Positions 25,702 through 34,880 of a stretch of DNA of 52,833 nt are shown here, in pieces; position 1 is the first letter of the stretch; every line of letters begins with the position of its first letter. The notes under the pieces are model-generated. The model did not search any database, was not told where the DNA came from, and worked only from the letters and a program-made list of their open reading frames with translations. Source of the DNA: Pirellulales bacterium (GTDB taxonomy: Bacteria > Planctomycetota > Planctomycetia > Pirellulales > S012-138). A program made the translations under genes and the position numbers. The stretch covers positions 1-52,833 of the forward strand of contig JALCBR010000021.1 of assembly GCA_028066245.1 (NCBI GenBank), written 5' to 3'.

Positions 25702-26541
25702 ATGGTTGACAATGTTCCGGTCATGTCGACGACCTTCAAAGATCTGACGATCGAGGGCTACTCGCGCGCAGCCGTACAGAGCTATTGGCGAATCCCTGAG
25801 CTGAAAGTGGGCTTTGACCTGGGGGCGCAGCCCTGGTCCTTTATGGGGACTTCCAACTGGTTCATCTCGCACGGGCATTTGGATCACATCGCCGCCGCGC
25901 CGGTGTACATCGCTCGTCGGAGAATGATGAAGATGGACCCGCCGATCATCTATCTTCCGGAATCCACGGTCGACCCACTGCAAAAGATCTTGCGGTTGTT
26001 TTCGCACATGGATCGAGGCCGCATGCCGTGCGAACTCATCGCCGTCAAGCCGGGGGATGAGATTGCTTTATCGCGCGAGTTGGTGGTGACCGTGAGCGAA
26101 AGCCAACACACGGTGCCTGCTCTGGCGTTTATCGTCTGGGAGCGCCGCAAGAAACTCAAGCCAGAGTACCTGGAATTGCCTGGCGATAAGATACGCGATT
26201 TGCGGAAATCCGGCGTTGAGATCACGCACGAGATTCGCCGCCCACGTCTGGCATACACCGGCGACACGGCGCCAGCTGGCTTGGATCGTACCCCTGCCCT
26301 ATTTGAAGCGGAAGTGCTGATTACTGAGATGACGTTCGCCGCGCCTCGGCATCGTAAGGAAAAGATCCACAAATATGGGCACATGCACCTCGATGACTTC
26401 ATCGAGCGGCGGGATAAATTCAAGAATGAGTTGATTATCGTTTCGCACGTCTCCACACGCTACAACGATCGCCAGGCGCGAAGGTTTGTGGAAAAGCGGC
26501 TACCTGACATGCTTGATGGTCGACTCAAATTGTGGATCTAG
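25702..26541 (+). CDS. MBL-fold metallo-hydrolase, ribonuclease Z-like
   Basis: Soluble zinc-dependent hydrolase of about 279 residues. The metallo-beta-lactamase motif SHGHLDHIAA (HxHxDH) is near residue 55. Further ligands are in the AYTGDTAP segment and in IVSHVSTRY near the C-terminus, matching the RNase Z/ElaC-like branch (motifs II-V). It lacks the long exosite arm that would make a firm tRNase Z call, and parts of the core differ, so other MBL hydrolases are possible. The start is uncertain: ATG at 25702 or 25723 are both close to the conserved region. Two hairpins follow the stop. Confidence 0.75.
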   Translation: MVDNVPVMSTTFKDLTIEGYSRAAVQSYWRIPELKVGFDLGAQPWSFMGTSNWFISHGHLDHIAAAPVYIARRRMMKMDPPIIYLPESTVDPLQKILRLFSHMDRGRMPCELIAVKPGDEIALSRELVVTVSESQHTVPALAFIVWERRKKLKPEYLELPGDKIRDLRKSGVEITHEIRRPRLAYTGDTAPAGLDRTPALFEAEVLITEMTFAAPRHRKEKIHKYGHMHLDDFIERRDKFKNELIIVSHVSTRYNDRQARRFVEKRLPDMLDGRLKLWI

Positions 26542-26547
26542 CGAGCT

Positions 26548-26566
26548 GTCGGAGACCATATCCGAC
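26548..26566 (+). terminator. Hairpin just after the MBL-fold gene
   Basis: GTCGGA, seven-base loop, TCCGAC, beginning seven bases after the stop codon. The stem is perfect but short, and no T-run follows, so it may act as an RNA-end stabiliser and not as an intrinsic terminator. Confidence 0.3.
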
Positions 26567-26668
26567 GTACAACGTGAGGGCACCCACAAAGTGCGCGGCT
26601 TGCACTGCCACAGGCATACGTACAATAAGAGGAGCGCGATCAAAGGTCGCCCATCACATTCCAGTGCT

Positions 26669-26693
26669 CTCGCCCGTGGCGAGTCTCCTTTCT
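26669..26693 (+). terminator. GC-rich hairpin followed by pyrimidine tract before mutS
   Basis: CTCGCC, loop CGT, GGCGAG, then TCTCCTTTCT. A six-base GC stem followed by a T-rich stretch in the spacer between the MBL gene and mutS is compatible with a weak intrinsic terminator. The T-run is interrupted, so confidence is low. Confidence 0.35.
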
Positions 26694-26745
26694 GACATCA
26701 TTGGCAACTTCACGGACCTGATTTCTTTTCCGTCGGCTGAAGCGT

Positions 26746-29442
26746 ATGTCTTTGACGCCCATGATGCGCCAATATCACGAAGCCAAGCAGGCCGCACCTG
26801 ATGCGCTACTGTTGTTTCGGATGGGAGATTTCTACGAGTTGTTTCATGAAGATGCTCAGGAAGCTGCGGGGACGCTGCAACTTACCCTCACCAGCAGAGA
26901 CAAAGGGGATAACGCCACTCCTATGGCTGGCTTTCCCCATCACCAGTTGGAGAACTACCTGGGCAAGTTGATCGCAGCGGGATATCGCGTGGCGATCTGC
27001 GACCAGGTCGAGAGTCCGCGTGAAGCCAAAGGCATTGTTAAACGCGAGATCACACGCGTTGTCACGCCTGGCACAATCAATGATGACGCGCTGTTGGATC
27101 CACGGGCGAGTAACTTCCTCGTTGCGATCGCCGAAGACGGACCGTCCCGATCAACCAAAGCAAACGGTCGGGCAACTCCGAAGAGTACCGCCGTCTCTCC
27201 TGAAGAACGCCTGCTGGGGCTTTCCTGGGTGGATCTTTCCACCGGCCAGTTTCAAGCGGCCGTTGTCACCTCCGCGCAGTTTGCGGATGAACTGGCGCGC
27301 CTCGACGCAGCGGAATGTCTCCTGAGTGAGGATTCTCCCCTGGTTAAAATTGCCGGGGAAACACATGCCGCAACGCATACATGGGCAAGTGCGTTGCAAG
27401 GGCTTTTGCAGACACTGCGACCGCCAGGCAGCTTTTCCGTGCGGACGGCCAAGGGAAACCTGGGCAAATTCTTTGGCGTCGCAAACTTCGAAGGCTTGGG
27501 CTTCAACGAAGGTGATGACCTGGCTCTGGCTGCCGCCGGAGCGATCCTCGAGTATTTGCAGCAAACGCAAAAGTCGCAGTTGGCACATCTGGATCGACCA
27601 CAACAATATCGCATCACCGAACACTTGGAGATTGACGCGGCCACTCGCCGCAACCTGGAGATTCACGCCACCCTCCGCGATAGCCGCCGAGAAGGTTCGC
27701 TTTTAGGTGTGTTGGACACCACGGTCTCCGCAATGGGAGCGAGACGGCTGTCCACCTGGCTGCAACAACCGCTGCGAGATCGCGAACGGATTGAAGCCCG
27801 ACACGACGCGGTTGCGGAGTTTGTTTCCGAGAGTGATCTCCTCGACAAGTTACGCGAATTGCTCGATGGCGTGCACGATCTACCACGATTGCTGGCTCGG
27901 GTCACGTCTGGTCGGGCACGGCCTCGCGATTTGAGTCATATCGCCAGCACTTTGGCGCGGCTGCCCGCCATCAAGGCGCGACTCTCAAGCCGCCGATGCA
28001 TGCTGCTGCAAGGCTTGGAGAACGGGCTGGATTTGTGCGCTGATATCCGTGCCCGCCTGGAAACGGCTCTGCTGGAAGACTGCCCTCTGGTAAGCACCGA
28101 AGGCGGGATGATTCGCCCCGGCTTTGACGAGACATTGGATGGGCTGCGAGAACTGGCTTCTGGCGGCAAGCAATGGATCGCTGCGTATCAAAATCAGGAG
28201 ACAGAACGCACAGGGATTCCAAGCCTGAAGATCGGTTTCAACAAGGTCTTTGGTTATTACCTGGAAGTAACCAACGCGCACAAGGAAAAGGTGCCTTCGG
28301 AGTACATTCGCAAACAGACGCTCAAAAACGCGGAACGGTACATTACGCCAGAACTCAAAGAGTATGAGGAGCGCGTGCTGTCCGCGGATGAGAAGGCCAA
28401 AGATCTTGAGCTGCGGTTATTCCTTGAATTGCGTGACCTCGTCGTCGAGAACACGCGGCGGTTGCAGCAGTCAGCTAACGTGCTGGCGGATCTGGACGTA
28501 TTGGCAGCGTTCGCCAACGTCGCAAGACGACGACGGTATTGCCAACCACGAATGATCGAGACCCCCGGTTTGCAGATTGTCGACGGGCGACATCCGGTCT
28601 TGGACGCCACTCTCGCTTCTGGAGATTTTGTACCAAATGACTTGATGCTGGATGAAACGAGCGGGCGAATGCTGCTGATCACGGGTCCCAACATGGCCGG
28701 CAAAAGCACTTACATTCGTCAAGCGGCCTTACTGACATTGATGGCGCAGATTGGCAGTTTTGTTCCTGCCGCGTCCGCGGAAATTGGCATCGCGGATCGC
28801 GTTTTCGCGCGGGTCGGCGCCAGCGATGAACTTGCCCGCGGCCAGAGTACGTTCATGGTCGAAATGACCGAAACGGCCCGGATCCTCAACACGGCTACGG
28901 AACGCAGCCTGGTCATCCTCGATGAAATCGGCCGTGGGACGAGCACGTATGACGGACTATCGCTTGCTTGGGCTGTGGTGGAACATATTCAGGCACAGGT
29001 TGGCTGCCGTACTTTGTTCGCTACGCACTATCATGAGCTGACCGACCTGGCACGAGAACTCTCGGGCGTACGTAACGCCAACGTTGCGGTCAGAGAATGG
29101 AATGAAGAGGTCATCTTCCTGCACAAGATCGTCACAGGACCAGCGGACAAAAGCTACGGCATCCACGTTGCTCGCCTAGCAGGCATTCCGCGAGATGTCG
29201 TCGAGCGGGCCAAGGATGTTCTCTCCACACTGGAAGAACAACATCTCGCGGAAGTCGACGGAGATTTGTTTGCCACAGCTCGCGCGGCAAAACCAGATAC
29301 GGCGAAACAACTCTCACTCTTTGGCCAGGCAGAACACCCATTGCTGGAGGAAATCCGTCGCCTGGAGACGGAGAAACTCACGCCGCTGGACGCACTCAAC
29401 GCCATCGAGAACTGGCGGCGCACACTCCGTGCAGAAACTTGA
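26746..29442 (+). CDS. mutS: DNA mismatch repair protein MutS
   Basis: Mismatch-recognition ATPase of 898 residues. The N-terminal mismatch-binding domain has the FRMGDFYELFHEDA motif, with the Phe and Glu that insert at the mismatch. The ATPase has Walker A in TGPNMAGKSTYIRQ, Walker B in LVILDEIGRGTSTYDG, and the ATHYHELTDLA segment. The connector, clamp and lever domains fall between (GFNKVFGYYLEVTNAHKEKV is typical). A C-terminal region near 800-898 ends in LTPLDALNAIENW, a typical MutS tail motif. The start ATG at 26746 is used; two in-frame ATGs five and six codons later are alternatives. No mutL is adjacent. Intact and clearly MutS1, not MutS2. Confidence 0.97.
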   Translation: MSLTPMMRQYHEAKQAAPDALLLFRMGDFYELFHEDAQEAAGTLQLTLTSRDKGDNATPMAGFPHHQLENYLGKLIAAGYRVAICDQVESPREAKGIVKREITRVVTPGTINDDALLDPRASNFLVAIAEDGPSRSTKANGRATPKSTAVSPEERLLGLSWVDLSTGQFQAAVVTSAQFADELARLDAAECLLSEDSPLVKIAGETHAATHTWASALQGLLQTLRPPGSFSVRTAKGNLGKFFGVANFEGLGFNEGDDLALAAAGAILEYLQQTQKSQLAHLDRPQQYRITEHLEIDAATRRNLEIHATLRDSRREGSLLGVLDTTVSAMGARRLSTWLQQPLRDRERIEARHDAVAEFVSESDLLDKLRELLDGVHDLPRLLARVTSGRARPRDLSHIASTLARLPAIKARLSSRRCMLLQGLENGLDLCADIRARLETALLEDCPLVSTEGGMIRPGFDETLDGLRELASGGKQWIAAYQNQETERTGIPSLKIGFNKVFGYYLEVTNAHKEKVPSEYIRKQTLKNAERYITPELKEYEERVLSADEKAKDLELRLFLELRDLVVENTRRLQQSANVLADLDVLAAFANVARRRRYCQPRMIETPGLQIVDGRHPVLDATLASGDFVPNDLMLDETSGRMLLITGPNMAGKSTYIRQAALLTLMAQIGSFVPAASAEIGIADRVFARVGASDELARGQSTFMVEMTETARILNTATERSLVILDEIGRGTSTYDGLSLAWAVVEHIQAQVGCRTLFATHYHELTDLARELSGVRNANVAVREWNEEVIFLHKIVTGPADKSYGIHVARLAGIPRDVVERAKDVLSTLEEQHLAEVDGDLFATARAAKPDTAKQLSLFGQAEHPLLEEIRRLETEKLTPLDALNAIENWRRTLRAET

Positions 29443-29527
29443 GGGATACTGATCCCCTACGCATTTCTGAAATCGCGCGGACGTTGCTGCAAAGCCATCA
29501 GGAAACGTTGCGTTCTTTCACACGCCA

Positions 29528-30265
29528 TCATTTCTCTTCCGACTCTGCCGCCGGACTGGCTTCCGCCACAAAGCGATACCCGGTCCCCCTCACAGAAAGT
29601 AAATGCCGAGGTTGCGAGGGGTCCGTTTCCACCATCTTGCGCAAGCGCATGACAAAGTTATCAATGGAGCGCGTGGTGACGCCCACAGTGTGTCCCCACA
29701 CATCACGGAGGATCTGTTCACGAGGAAGGACCACGCCCTCGTGTTCAATGAAGTAGCGCAGGAGTTGCATCTCCATTGTCGTCAGAGCGTGGGTTTGCTC
29801 GCCGGCGAGCACTTGAAAGCGTGAGAACTCCACGCGAACGTTGTTGAATTCAAACGGGTCCGGCGCAGCCGGCGGCGTTGGTTCCGTTATCAGTTCGCGG
29901 CGGAATTGTTTCAACAACCCGCGCACGCGGCTGAGCATCTCTTGCAAATGGAATGGCTTGGTCACGTATTGATTGGCGCCACAATCAAAGGCATGCGCGC
30001 GATCTTCGCTGTGGGGGCGGGCGGACAGCACAAGAATCGGTAAATCCTCTCGTGTTTTGCGAATCTCTGTGCAAATTTCGTAGCCGCTCATCCCTGGCAG
30101 CATTAAGTCCAGCACCACAAGGTCAACGGGTTGCGATGTGCCCTGCAAGGACGCCAGTGCCGTCGGGCCGTCTCCTGCGACTAGCACATCGTAACCTTCC
30201 TGCTGAAAGTTGAACCGTAGACCTTCGGCAATGGGCCCTTCATCTTCAACAACCAGGATTCTCAT
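29528..30265 (-). CDS. OmpR/PhoB-family response regulator
   Basis: DNA-binding response regulator of 245 residues. The receiver domain (1-120) has the acidic pair in LVVEDEGPIAEGL, the phospho-acceptor Asp in DLVVLDLMLPGMSG, the switch Ser in LVLSARPHS and Lys in YVTKPFHLQEML. The C-terminal winged helix (about 135-235) ends in a typical TRSIDNFVMRLRKMVETDP and GTGYRFV motif. Its ATG overlaps the histidine kinase stop by ATGA, so the two are cotranslated. It is convergent with mutS, 85 nt apart. The regulated genes are not evident. Confidence 0.93.
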   Translation of the reverse strand: MRILVVEDEGPIAEGLRFNFQQEGYDVLVAGDGPTALASLQGTSQPVDLVVLDLMLPGMSGYEICTEIRKTREDLPILVLSARPHSEDRAHAFDCGANQYVTKPFHLQEMLSRVRGLLKQFRRELITEPTPPAAPDPFEFNNVRVEFSRFQVLAGEQTHALTTMEMQLLRYFIEHEGVVLPREQILRDVWGHTVGVTTRSIDNFVMRLRKMVETDPSQPRHLLSVRGTGYRFVAEASPAAESEEK

Positions 30266-31167
30266 CGCCGCCCTCCTTGCTTTAAGTCGACGGCAAAGAT
30301 GCTCCCATGCTGACCTTCCCGCTCGCGAACGCTGAGTTTGCCGCCCAACCGCCGGACCAGCGAGTAAGCGATGAACAAGCCCAAGCCGGTCCCCTTCGTA
30401 CGGCGTTGTAACTCGCTACCGCCGCGATAAAACAGGCCAAAGATTCGTTTGCGTTCTTCGATGGGAACACCCGGCCCGTTATCGATGATCTCGATGACGA
30501 CCCTGTTGGGATCATCTTGCTGGGCCCTCACTTGGACATGGGGAGGATCCCCACCGTACTTGATGGCATTATCCAACAGGTTGGTGAGAATAATGCCCAG
30601 TGTCACGCGGGGCGCCTGAACCGAGACTCCGGCGCAGTCCAGCGAGAACAGGTCTTGCTGCTGCTGAGCATGGCGGCGAAGGACTGTCTCGGCGCACTCT
30701 TCCAAAATGGGGCGCAGTTCGATCTCTTCCACGGGCGAATCAGCCCCGATTGCATCCAAACGAGCAACTTCCAAGAGCTCGTTGATCAGGTCGTCCAGCC
30801 GGGTCAGTTCCGCCTCCATCGTGGCGTAGAATTCACCTCGCTGCTCTTCACTGGGGTGGCGGAGTCGCAACGTTTCCAAATACAACCGTAGAGACGCGAT
30901 GGGCGATTTCAGCTCGTGCGTTACGCTGTCAACGAAGTTCGCCTGCCGCACGGCCAGTCGCCGCTCTTTAATGGTCAAGAAAAAATAGAACACCAGCCCG
31001 ACCAAGATCAGCGTGAAAGCGACCGTGCCGACCGTCAGCGCACCCCACCAGGAGTATTCCGCCAGGATCACAATCCATAACACCATCAGCGTGATGTTGA
31101 GCGCGGCCAAGGCGGCGCTCACCGTCAGCGAGAGGTACGGGATCGATCGTTTGCGAAAGTGAACCAC
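30262..31167 (-). CDS. Sensor histidine kinase with minimal extracytoplasmic sensing region
   Basis: Membrane histidine kinase of 301 residues, starting at GTG 31167. Two helices (about 12-35 and 40-65) are joined by only a few residues (AEYSWWG), so there is no periplasmic sensor domain. There follow a phospho-acceptor segment (VDSVTHELKSPIASLRL, H-E box) and the ATP-binding domain with N box (NLLDNAIKYGG), G1 (DNGPGVP), F box (FGLFYRG) and G2 (GTGLGLFIA). Signals would have to be sensed within the membrane or through a partner. It is directly upstream of and overlaps the response regulator gene. Confidence 0.92.
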   Translation of the reverse strand: MVHFRKRSIPYLSLTVSAALAALNITLMVLWIVILAEYSWWGALTVGTVAFTLILVGLVFYFFLTIKERRLAVRQANFVDSVTHELKSPIASLRLYLETLRLRHPSEEQRGEFYATMEAELTRLDDLINELLEVARLDAIGADSPVEEIELRPILEECAETVLRRHAQQQQDLFSLDCAGVSVQAPRVTLGIILTNLLDNAIKYGGDPPHVQVRAQQDDPNRVVIEIIDNGPGVPIEERKRIFGLFYRGGSELQRRTKGTGLGLFIAYSLVRRLGGKLSVREREGQHGSIFAVDLKQGGRR

Positions 31168-31399
31168 AGGCGGAAATTCGTGCTTTCGGAAAACTGCTTG
31201 CGTTTTTTCGGCTACGAAATCACGGTCACGTCAAAGCCGCGATCGCACCACAGCGAACACCGTCGCCATCCAGATTAACGCAATGGCCAGCGCGTGGTAA
31301 GCACCGCGTTATGGGCAATCAACGAGAGATCTGATCTCCACGCTTGCAAACGTGAGACTTGGAATGGGGGCCCTTGGCCGATGTGCTACAACAGAAAGC

Positions 31400-32557
31400 A
31401 TGCTAGAGCATTCATCACCTCCAAGCCCTGTCGTTGTAGACAAAGCCCCTCTCGCTGGAAATTGCGAGACCAGTGACCACTGTGACCTTGCTGGGCAAGC
31501 GGCGGAGACGCCCCATGTTCAGCCGGGGCCGCTACGGATTGGCGAGGTGGTCATTGATCCCCCTGTCCTTCAAGCACCGATGGCGGGTTTTACCAATTTC
31601 GCCTATCGGCAGGTCGTTCGCGAGTTGGGCGGTGCTGGTTTGCAGGCGACGGAAATGATTCACGCCCGCGGGTTCCTGGAGATTGACGCCCGCACAGGGG
31701 AGTATCCAGAACGATTGTGGGGAGTTGAAGATGAGCCTCGCCCCTTGGCTGTGCAGATATGGGACAATGACCCGGAAGCGTTAGCGGCGGTGGGACATCG
31801 CGTTGCCCATGAGTTGGGTGTGTCTGTTGTCGACATCAACTTTGGCTGCCCGGTCAAGAAGGTGACTGAGCGCGCCAAGAGCGGCTCCTACTTGCTGCGA
31901 TCTCCCGAGCGTGTGGGCGAGCTGGTGTCACGCGTGGTGGAAGCGTGTGCCCCAACGCCAGTGACTGCGAAGATTCGGCTGGGTTGCACACGTGATCGGA
32001 TTACATCCATAGAGGTCGCGCGCGCCGTAGAAGAAGCCGGGGCTGCGGCGCTAACGGTACATGGCCGGACCGCACAAGATATGTTCACGGGTCAAGCAAG
32101 CTGGGAGCAGATTAGCGACATCAAACCGCATTTGAAGCAGATCCCCTTGATTGGCAATGGCGATCTCGACTCGGCTGAGAAGGTGGTGCAGACTTTTGCC
32201 AACTGGGATGTTGACGCGGTGATGATTGCACGTGCGGCGCTTCCCAAGCCATGGATCTTTGCTCAGGCGAAAGCGGCGCTCCGTGGCGAACCTATTCCGC
32301 CCGATCCGCCACTGGACGAACAGCGGGAACTGATGCTCCGGCACTATGATCTGGTTGTGCGGAGGTTTGGCACAGAGCGGGGAACGTTGTTGATGCGGAA
32401 GTTTGCCTGTTGCTATGCCGCCGGACGACCAGGAGCGCGCGACTTCCGCAAGCACGTCGCGCACGTTAGCCAGCCGGAAGAGTATCTCGAAGTCGTCCGG
32501 AAATGGTTTCCGCGAGAAGTGAGCATCGAGCCCAGAACCCCAGGTAGCAGCGACTAA
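31400..32557 (+). CDS. tRNA-dihydrouridine synthase, DusB-like
   Basis: FMN enzyme that reduces uridine in the tRNA D-loop. About 385 residues from ATG at 31400; ATG 31364 or GTG 31352 are alternatives, and the conserved part begins later. The TIM-barrel core has APMAGFTNFAYRQVVRELGG near the N-terminus, INFGCPVKKVTERAKSGSYLL with the catalytic Cys, and VTAKIRLGC and ALTVHGRTAQDMFTG, which match the nifR3/DusB group. The C-terminal tRNA-binding helical domain (RHYDLVVRRFGTERG to HVAHVSQPEEY) is present. The gene stands alone. Specific tRNA position inferred only by subfamily. Confidence 0.88.
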   Translation: MLEHSSPPSPVVVDKAPLAGNCETSDHCDLAGQAAETPHVQPGPLRIGEVVIDPPVLQAPMAGFTNFAYRQVVRELGGAGLQATEMIHARGFLEIDARTGEYPERLWGVEDEPRPLAVQIWDNDPEALAAVGHRVAHELGVSVVDINFGCPVKKVTERAKSGSYLLRSPERVGELVSRVVEACAPTPVTAKIRLGCTRDRITSIEVARAVEEAGAAALTVHGRTAQDMFTGQASWEQISDIKPHLKQIPLIGNGDLDSAEKVVQTFANWDVDAVMIARAALPKPWIFAQAKAALRGEPIPPDPPLDEQRELMLRHYDLVVRRFGTERGTLLMRKFACCYAAGRPGARDFRKHVAHVSQPEEYLEVVRKWFPREVSIEPRTPGSSD

Positions 32558-32826
32558 TTCTGCTGGACGAGCAACCCGCTTAGCAAAGCGAAAAATCGCC
32601 TGAATGTCACCTCTCAACCGCTGTCAGGGTGACCTTCAAGTCCCCCTGCGGGTAGTTTGGCGAAAGTTCCAATAGGCGCGCCTACAGTCGATCCAGGAGG
32701 TGTGATCCGCGAGGGGTGCCGATCGCTCCTGAGATCGTAGCACCGACTGGCCTGCCGGCAAGTGGTGAAAACTTTCAGGTGCGGAGCGTGACACCATGTT
32801 TCTCAGATTGACCAATGGCAACCTTG
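32558..32826. other. Convergent intergenic region
   Basis: The 269-base stretch between convergent genes holds one imperfect inverted repeat (GTCACC at about 32604 with GGTGAC about 22 bases later; long loop, no T-run). No gene is supported. Confidence 0.4.
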
Positions 32827-34029
32827 CTACGGTGCTTGAGTTGGTGGCAGGGGAGCTCGGTCACCCAGCAAGGCCAGCACGGAAAATGCCGTGCCGAATG
32901 CGCGCGAACGCGCAAACACACGATCATTCCACGTATCGTCTGGCTCCTTCGTTTTCAAGAGTGTTTGAGCCAAGCGATCATATGCCTGCATACGCTCCGA
33001 TTCCGGCAAGAAAGAAATCGCCTGACCGGCATAGCGATGTCCGTAGTAGAAGTAGTAAGGCGCGATTGAGTAGGGTCCTTCATGGGTTCCGCTTTTCTGC
33101 CGACGCTTCTCCAATTCATCCCAGTGCTCATAAAATGCGGAGAGCGAAAAAGCAATCTGTTCGCCGCGCGTGTTGTCCCCCAATAGCGTTAGCGTTGCTT
33201 CGCAGCCGGCACTCCGTGCGACTGAGCCGGGCAGCGCGGTTGGACGCCGCTGGCTTTCAGCTCCGCTATAGCGATACGCGCCTTCGTCGTTACGGCTGGC
33301 AAGCATGGCTTTGCGTCCGCGGACAAAGACTTCCTCAGGTACTTGCCGACCAGCGGACTTCGCCCATAAAAGCGCTTGGAGTGCGGGCGCGCTGACAAAC
33401 GCGGCATGCGCACGGCGATTGGCATAGTTCCAGCCGCCACCCGGTATCTCTTCTTCCAGCAGTGTGGCCAACAGCCAGTCAATCTTCGGTTCGATCACTT
33501 CCATTTTTTCCGTCAAGCGCCCCAAAGCTTTCAATCGACAGAAGAAATCCAACGCAAAGATATGCCCCCACACGCGCACATCATACCGATTCTCGGTACT
33601 CGGCTTCATCAACGGATGTTCTAGGTCTTTCAAGATGATCTCAATGCCGCGACTGATGGCTGTGTTGGCGGCTTCATGGTTGGTCGGCGTGGCATACAAC
33701 AGCGCTTCGCAGACAATCGCCGTTCCGCCAACGCGATAGCCGACAGGAATTTGTCGCCGCACTCGATACACGCCCTCATACGGCCACGCGCCATCCTCTT
33801 CCTGGATCTCGATCAGCCGAGCAACAGCACGCTCGATCAATTTTTCGTAACCTTCGCCATATTCGTTGACCGTGGCCGATTTCTGTTTCACTTCTTGCGA
33901 AGAGGTTCCCGTGTCCTGCGACGCCGCAGCTCTGTCATTTGTGATCAAGGTGTTGGCCAGCAAAAGGCAACATGCAGTAGCGCTGGCGAGAGCGAGACGC
34001 GAAACGGCACGCAGGCGAAAACAGTTCAT
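32827..34029 (-). CDS. Secreted prenyltransferase/squalene-oxidase-repeat-like protein
   Basis: A 400-residue exported protein from ATG at 34029, chosen because TGAGG lies seven bases upstream and the result is a good signal peptide (basic start, then SRLALASATACCLLLANTLI). The mature part has repeated helix pairs of the alpha/alpha toroid type: ARLIEIQEEDGAWPYEGV, AISRGIEIILKDLEH, and WLLATLLEEEIPGGGWNY. These resemble prenyltransferase and squalene-oxidase repeats that planctomycetes encode in many copies as secreted proteins. No DxDD squalene-cyclase acid motif was noticed, so enzymatic activity is not claimed. It is the terminal gene facing the bshB1-like gene on the same strand, 161 nt downstream of it. 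Confidence 0.7.
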   Translation of the reverse strand: MNCFRLRAVSRLALASATACCLLLANTLITNDRAAASQDTGTSSQEVKQKSATVNEYGEGYEKLIERAVARLIEIQEEDGAWPYEGVYRVRRQIPVGYRVGGTAIVCEALLYATPTNHEAANTAISRGIEIILKDLEHPLMKPSTENRYDVRVWGHIFALDFFCRLKALGRLTEKMEVIEPKIDWLLATLLEEEIPGGGWNYANRRAHAAFVSAPALQALLWAKSAGRQVPEEVFVRGRKAMLASRNDEGAYRYSGAESQRRPTALPGSVARSAGCEATLTLLGDNTRGEQIAFSLSAFYEHWDELEKRRQKSGTHEGPYSIAPYYFYYGHRYAGQAISFLPESERMQAYDRLAQTLLKTKEPDDTWNDRVFARSRAFGTAFSVLALLGDRAPLPPTQAP

Positions 34030-34190
34030 CGATGCCTCAGGTGGGAATGGGTGCAAAATGCGAAGAATTGCAGCTTCTCACACTCCGATTGGAATCGATC
34101 GTGTCGCTGGTCGCAAGCGAAATCTGGTGCGTGAGGCGCTGTCGTTTGGAGCTACCGAGGAAACTGTGCAGCTTCAAGTGGATTGGCTAA

Positions 34191-34880
34191 TCAAATAAAC
34201 TCCGTCATGCCAGTCAGGCCTATCGGTTCGCGGCTGGCGAAAGGCTCCGCGTGGGCTGTGCCGATCCGTGATCCCCAGAATGCATCTGCATGCTTGAGCT
34301 GGTCCAGAAAGGTCGGCGGCTGCTGAGAACGCCCTGCGACGAACTGGCTTTGATAACAGGCAATCGCCTGGTGTTTGGCGGCAAAGTGTGGCGAGATATC
34401 CAACACGAAGGACGGTTCCGGCACAATCCGCAAATGCACACAGAAGTAGTAGAATACACGTTCCGGATGAAATGGCTCGCCTGGCATGTCGGTCTTGGAG
34501 AGTTTGGACCAAAATCGCGCGGCTTCAATTAACTCCGTGGCTGCCACATGATCCGGATGCGCATCAACCCAATACGGCGCGAACAACCACCGCGGACGCA
34601 CACGACGAAAGATGCTTGCGAGTTCTTTGCGCGCAGCCAGCGTGGGCTGTAGTTCACGATTCGGCAAGCCGAGGTTTTCGCGCCAACTCAAGCCAAGGAC
34701 TTTCGTCGCCGCGGCGGTTTCCTGGGCGCGGATCTCCAAGTTGCCGTGTGGCGTTGGTTCACCAGAGGTTAAGTCCAACACGCCCACTTTCAATCCCTGG
34801 GCTAAGAAACTCATGATAGCGCCTCCCATGCCCAATTCGGCATCATCCGGGTGCGGCGCACAAACAAGAATATCAAGCAT
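34191..34880 (-). CDS. bshB1: PIG-L family deacetylase, BshB1-like
   Basis: Zinc-dependent N-deacetylase of 229 residues from ATG at 34880; a longer frame to 34985 adds an unconserved N-terminus. The zinc motif AxHPDDxE appears as CAPHPDDAELGMGG (residues about 8-21) and the later ligand as DAHPDHVAA. The BshB1-type segments DLTSGEPTPHG, NLGLPNREL and FAPYWVDAHPDH follow the pattern of the bacillithiol enzyme, which removes acetyl from GlcNAc-malate. Length fits BshB1 (about 235). Bacillithiol production in this organism is an inference; bshA and bshC are not in the window, and other PIG-L amidases remain possible. Confidence 0.72.
   Translation of the reverse strand: MLDILVCAPHPDDAELGMGGAIMSFLAQGLKVGVLDLTSGEPTPHGNLEIRAQETAAATKVLGLSWRENLGLPNRELQPTLAARKELASIFRRVRPRWLFAPYWVDAHPDHVAATELIEAARFWSKLSKTDMPGEPFHPERVFYYFCVHLRIVPEPSFVLDISPHFAAKHQAIACYQSQFVAGRSQQPPTFLDQLKHADAFWGSRIGTAHAEPFASREPIGLTGMTEFI

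Noticed and set aside
29443-29458. GGGAT-ACTG-ATCCC hairpin after mutS
   Set aside because: Only five base pairs and no T-run, so not listed as a terminator.
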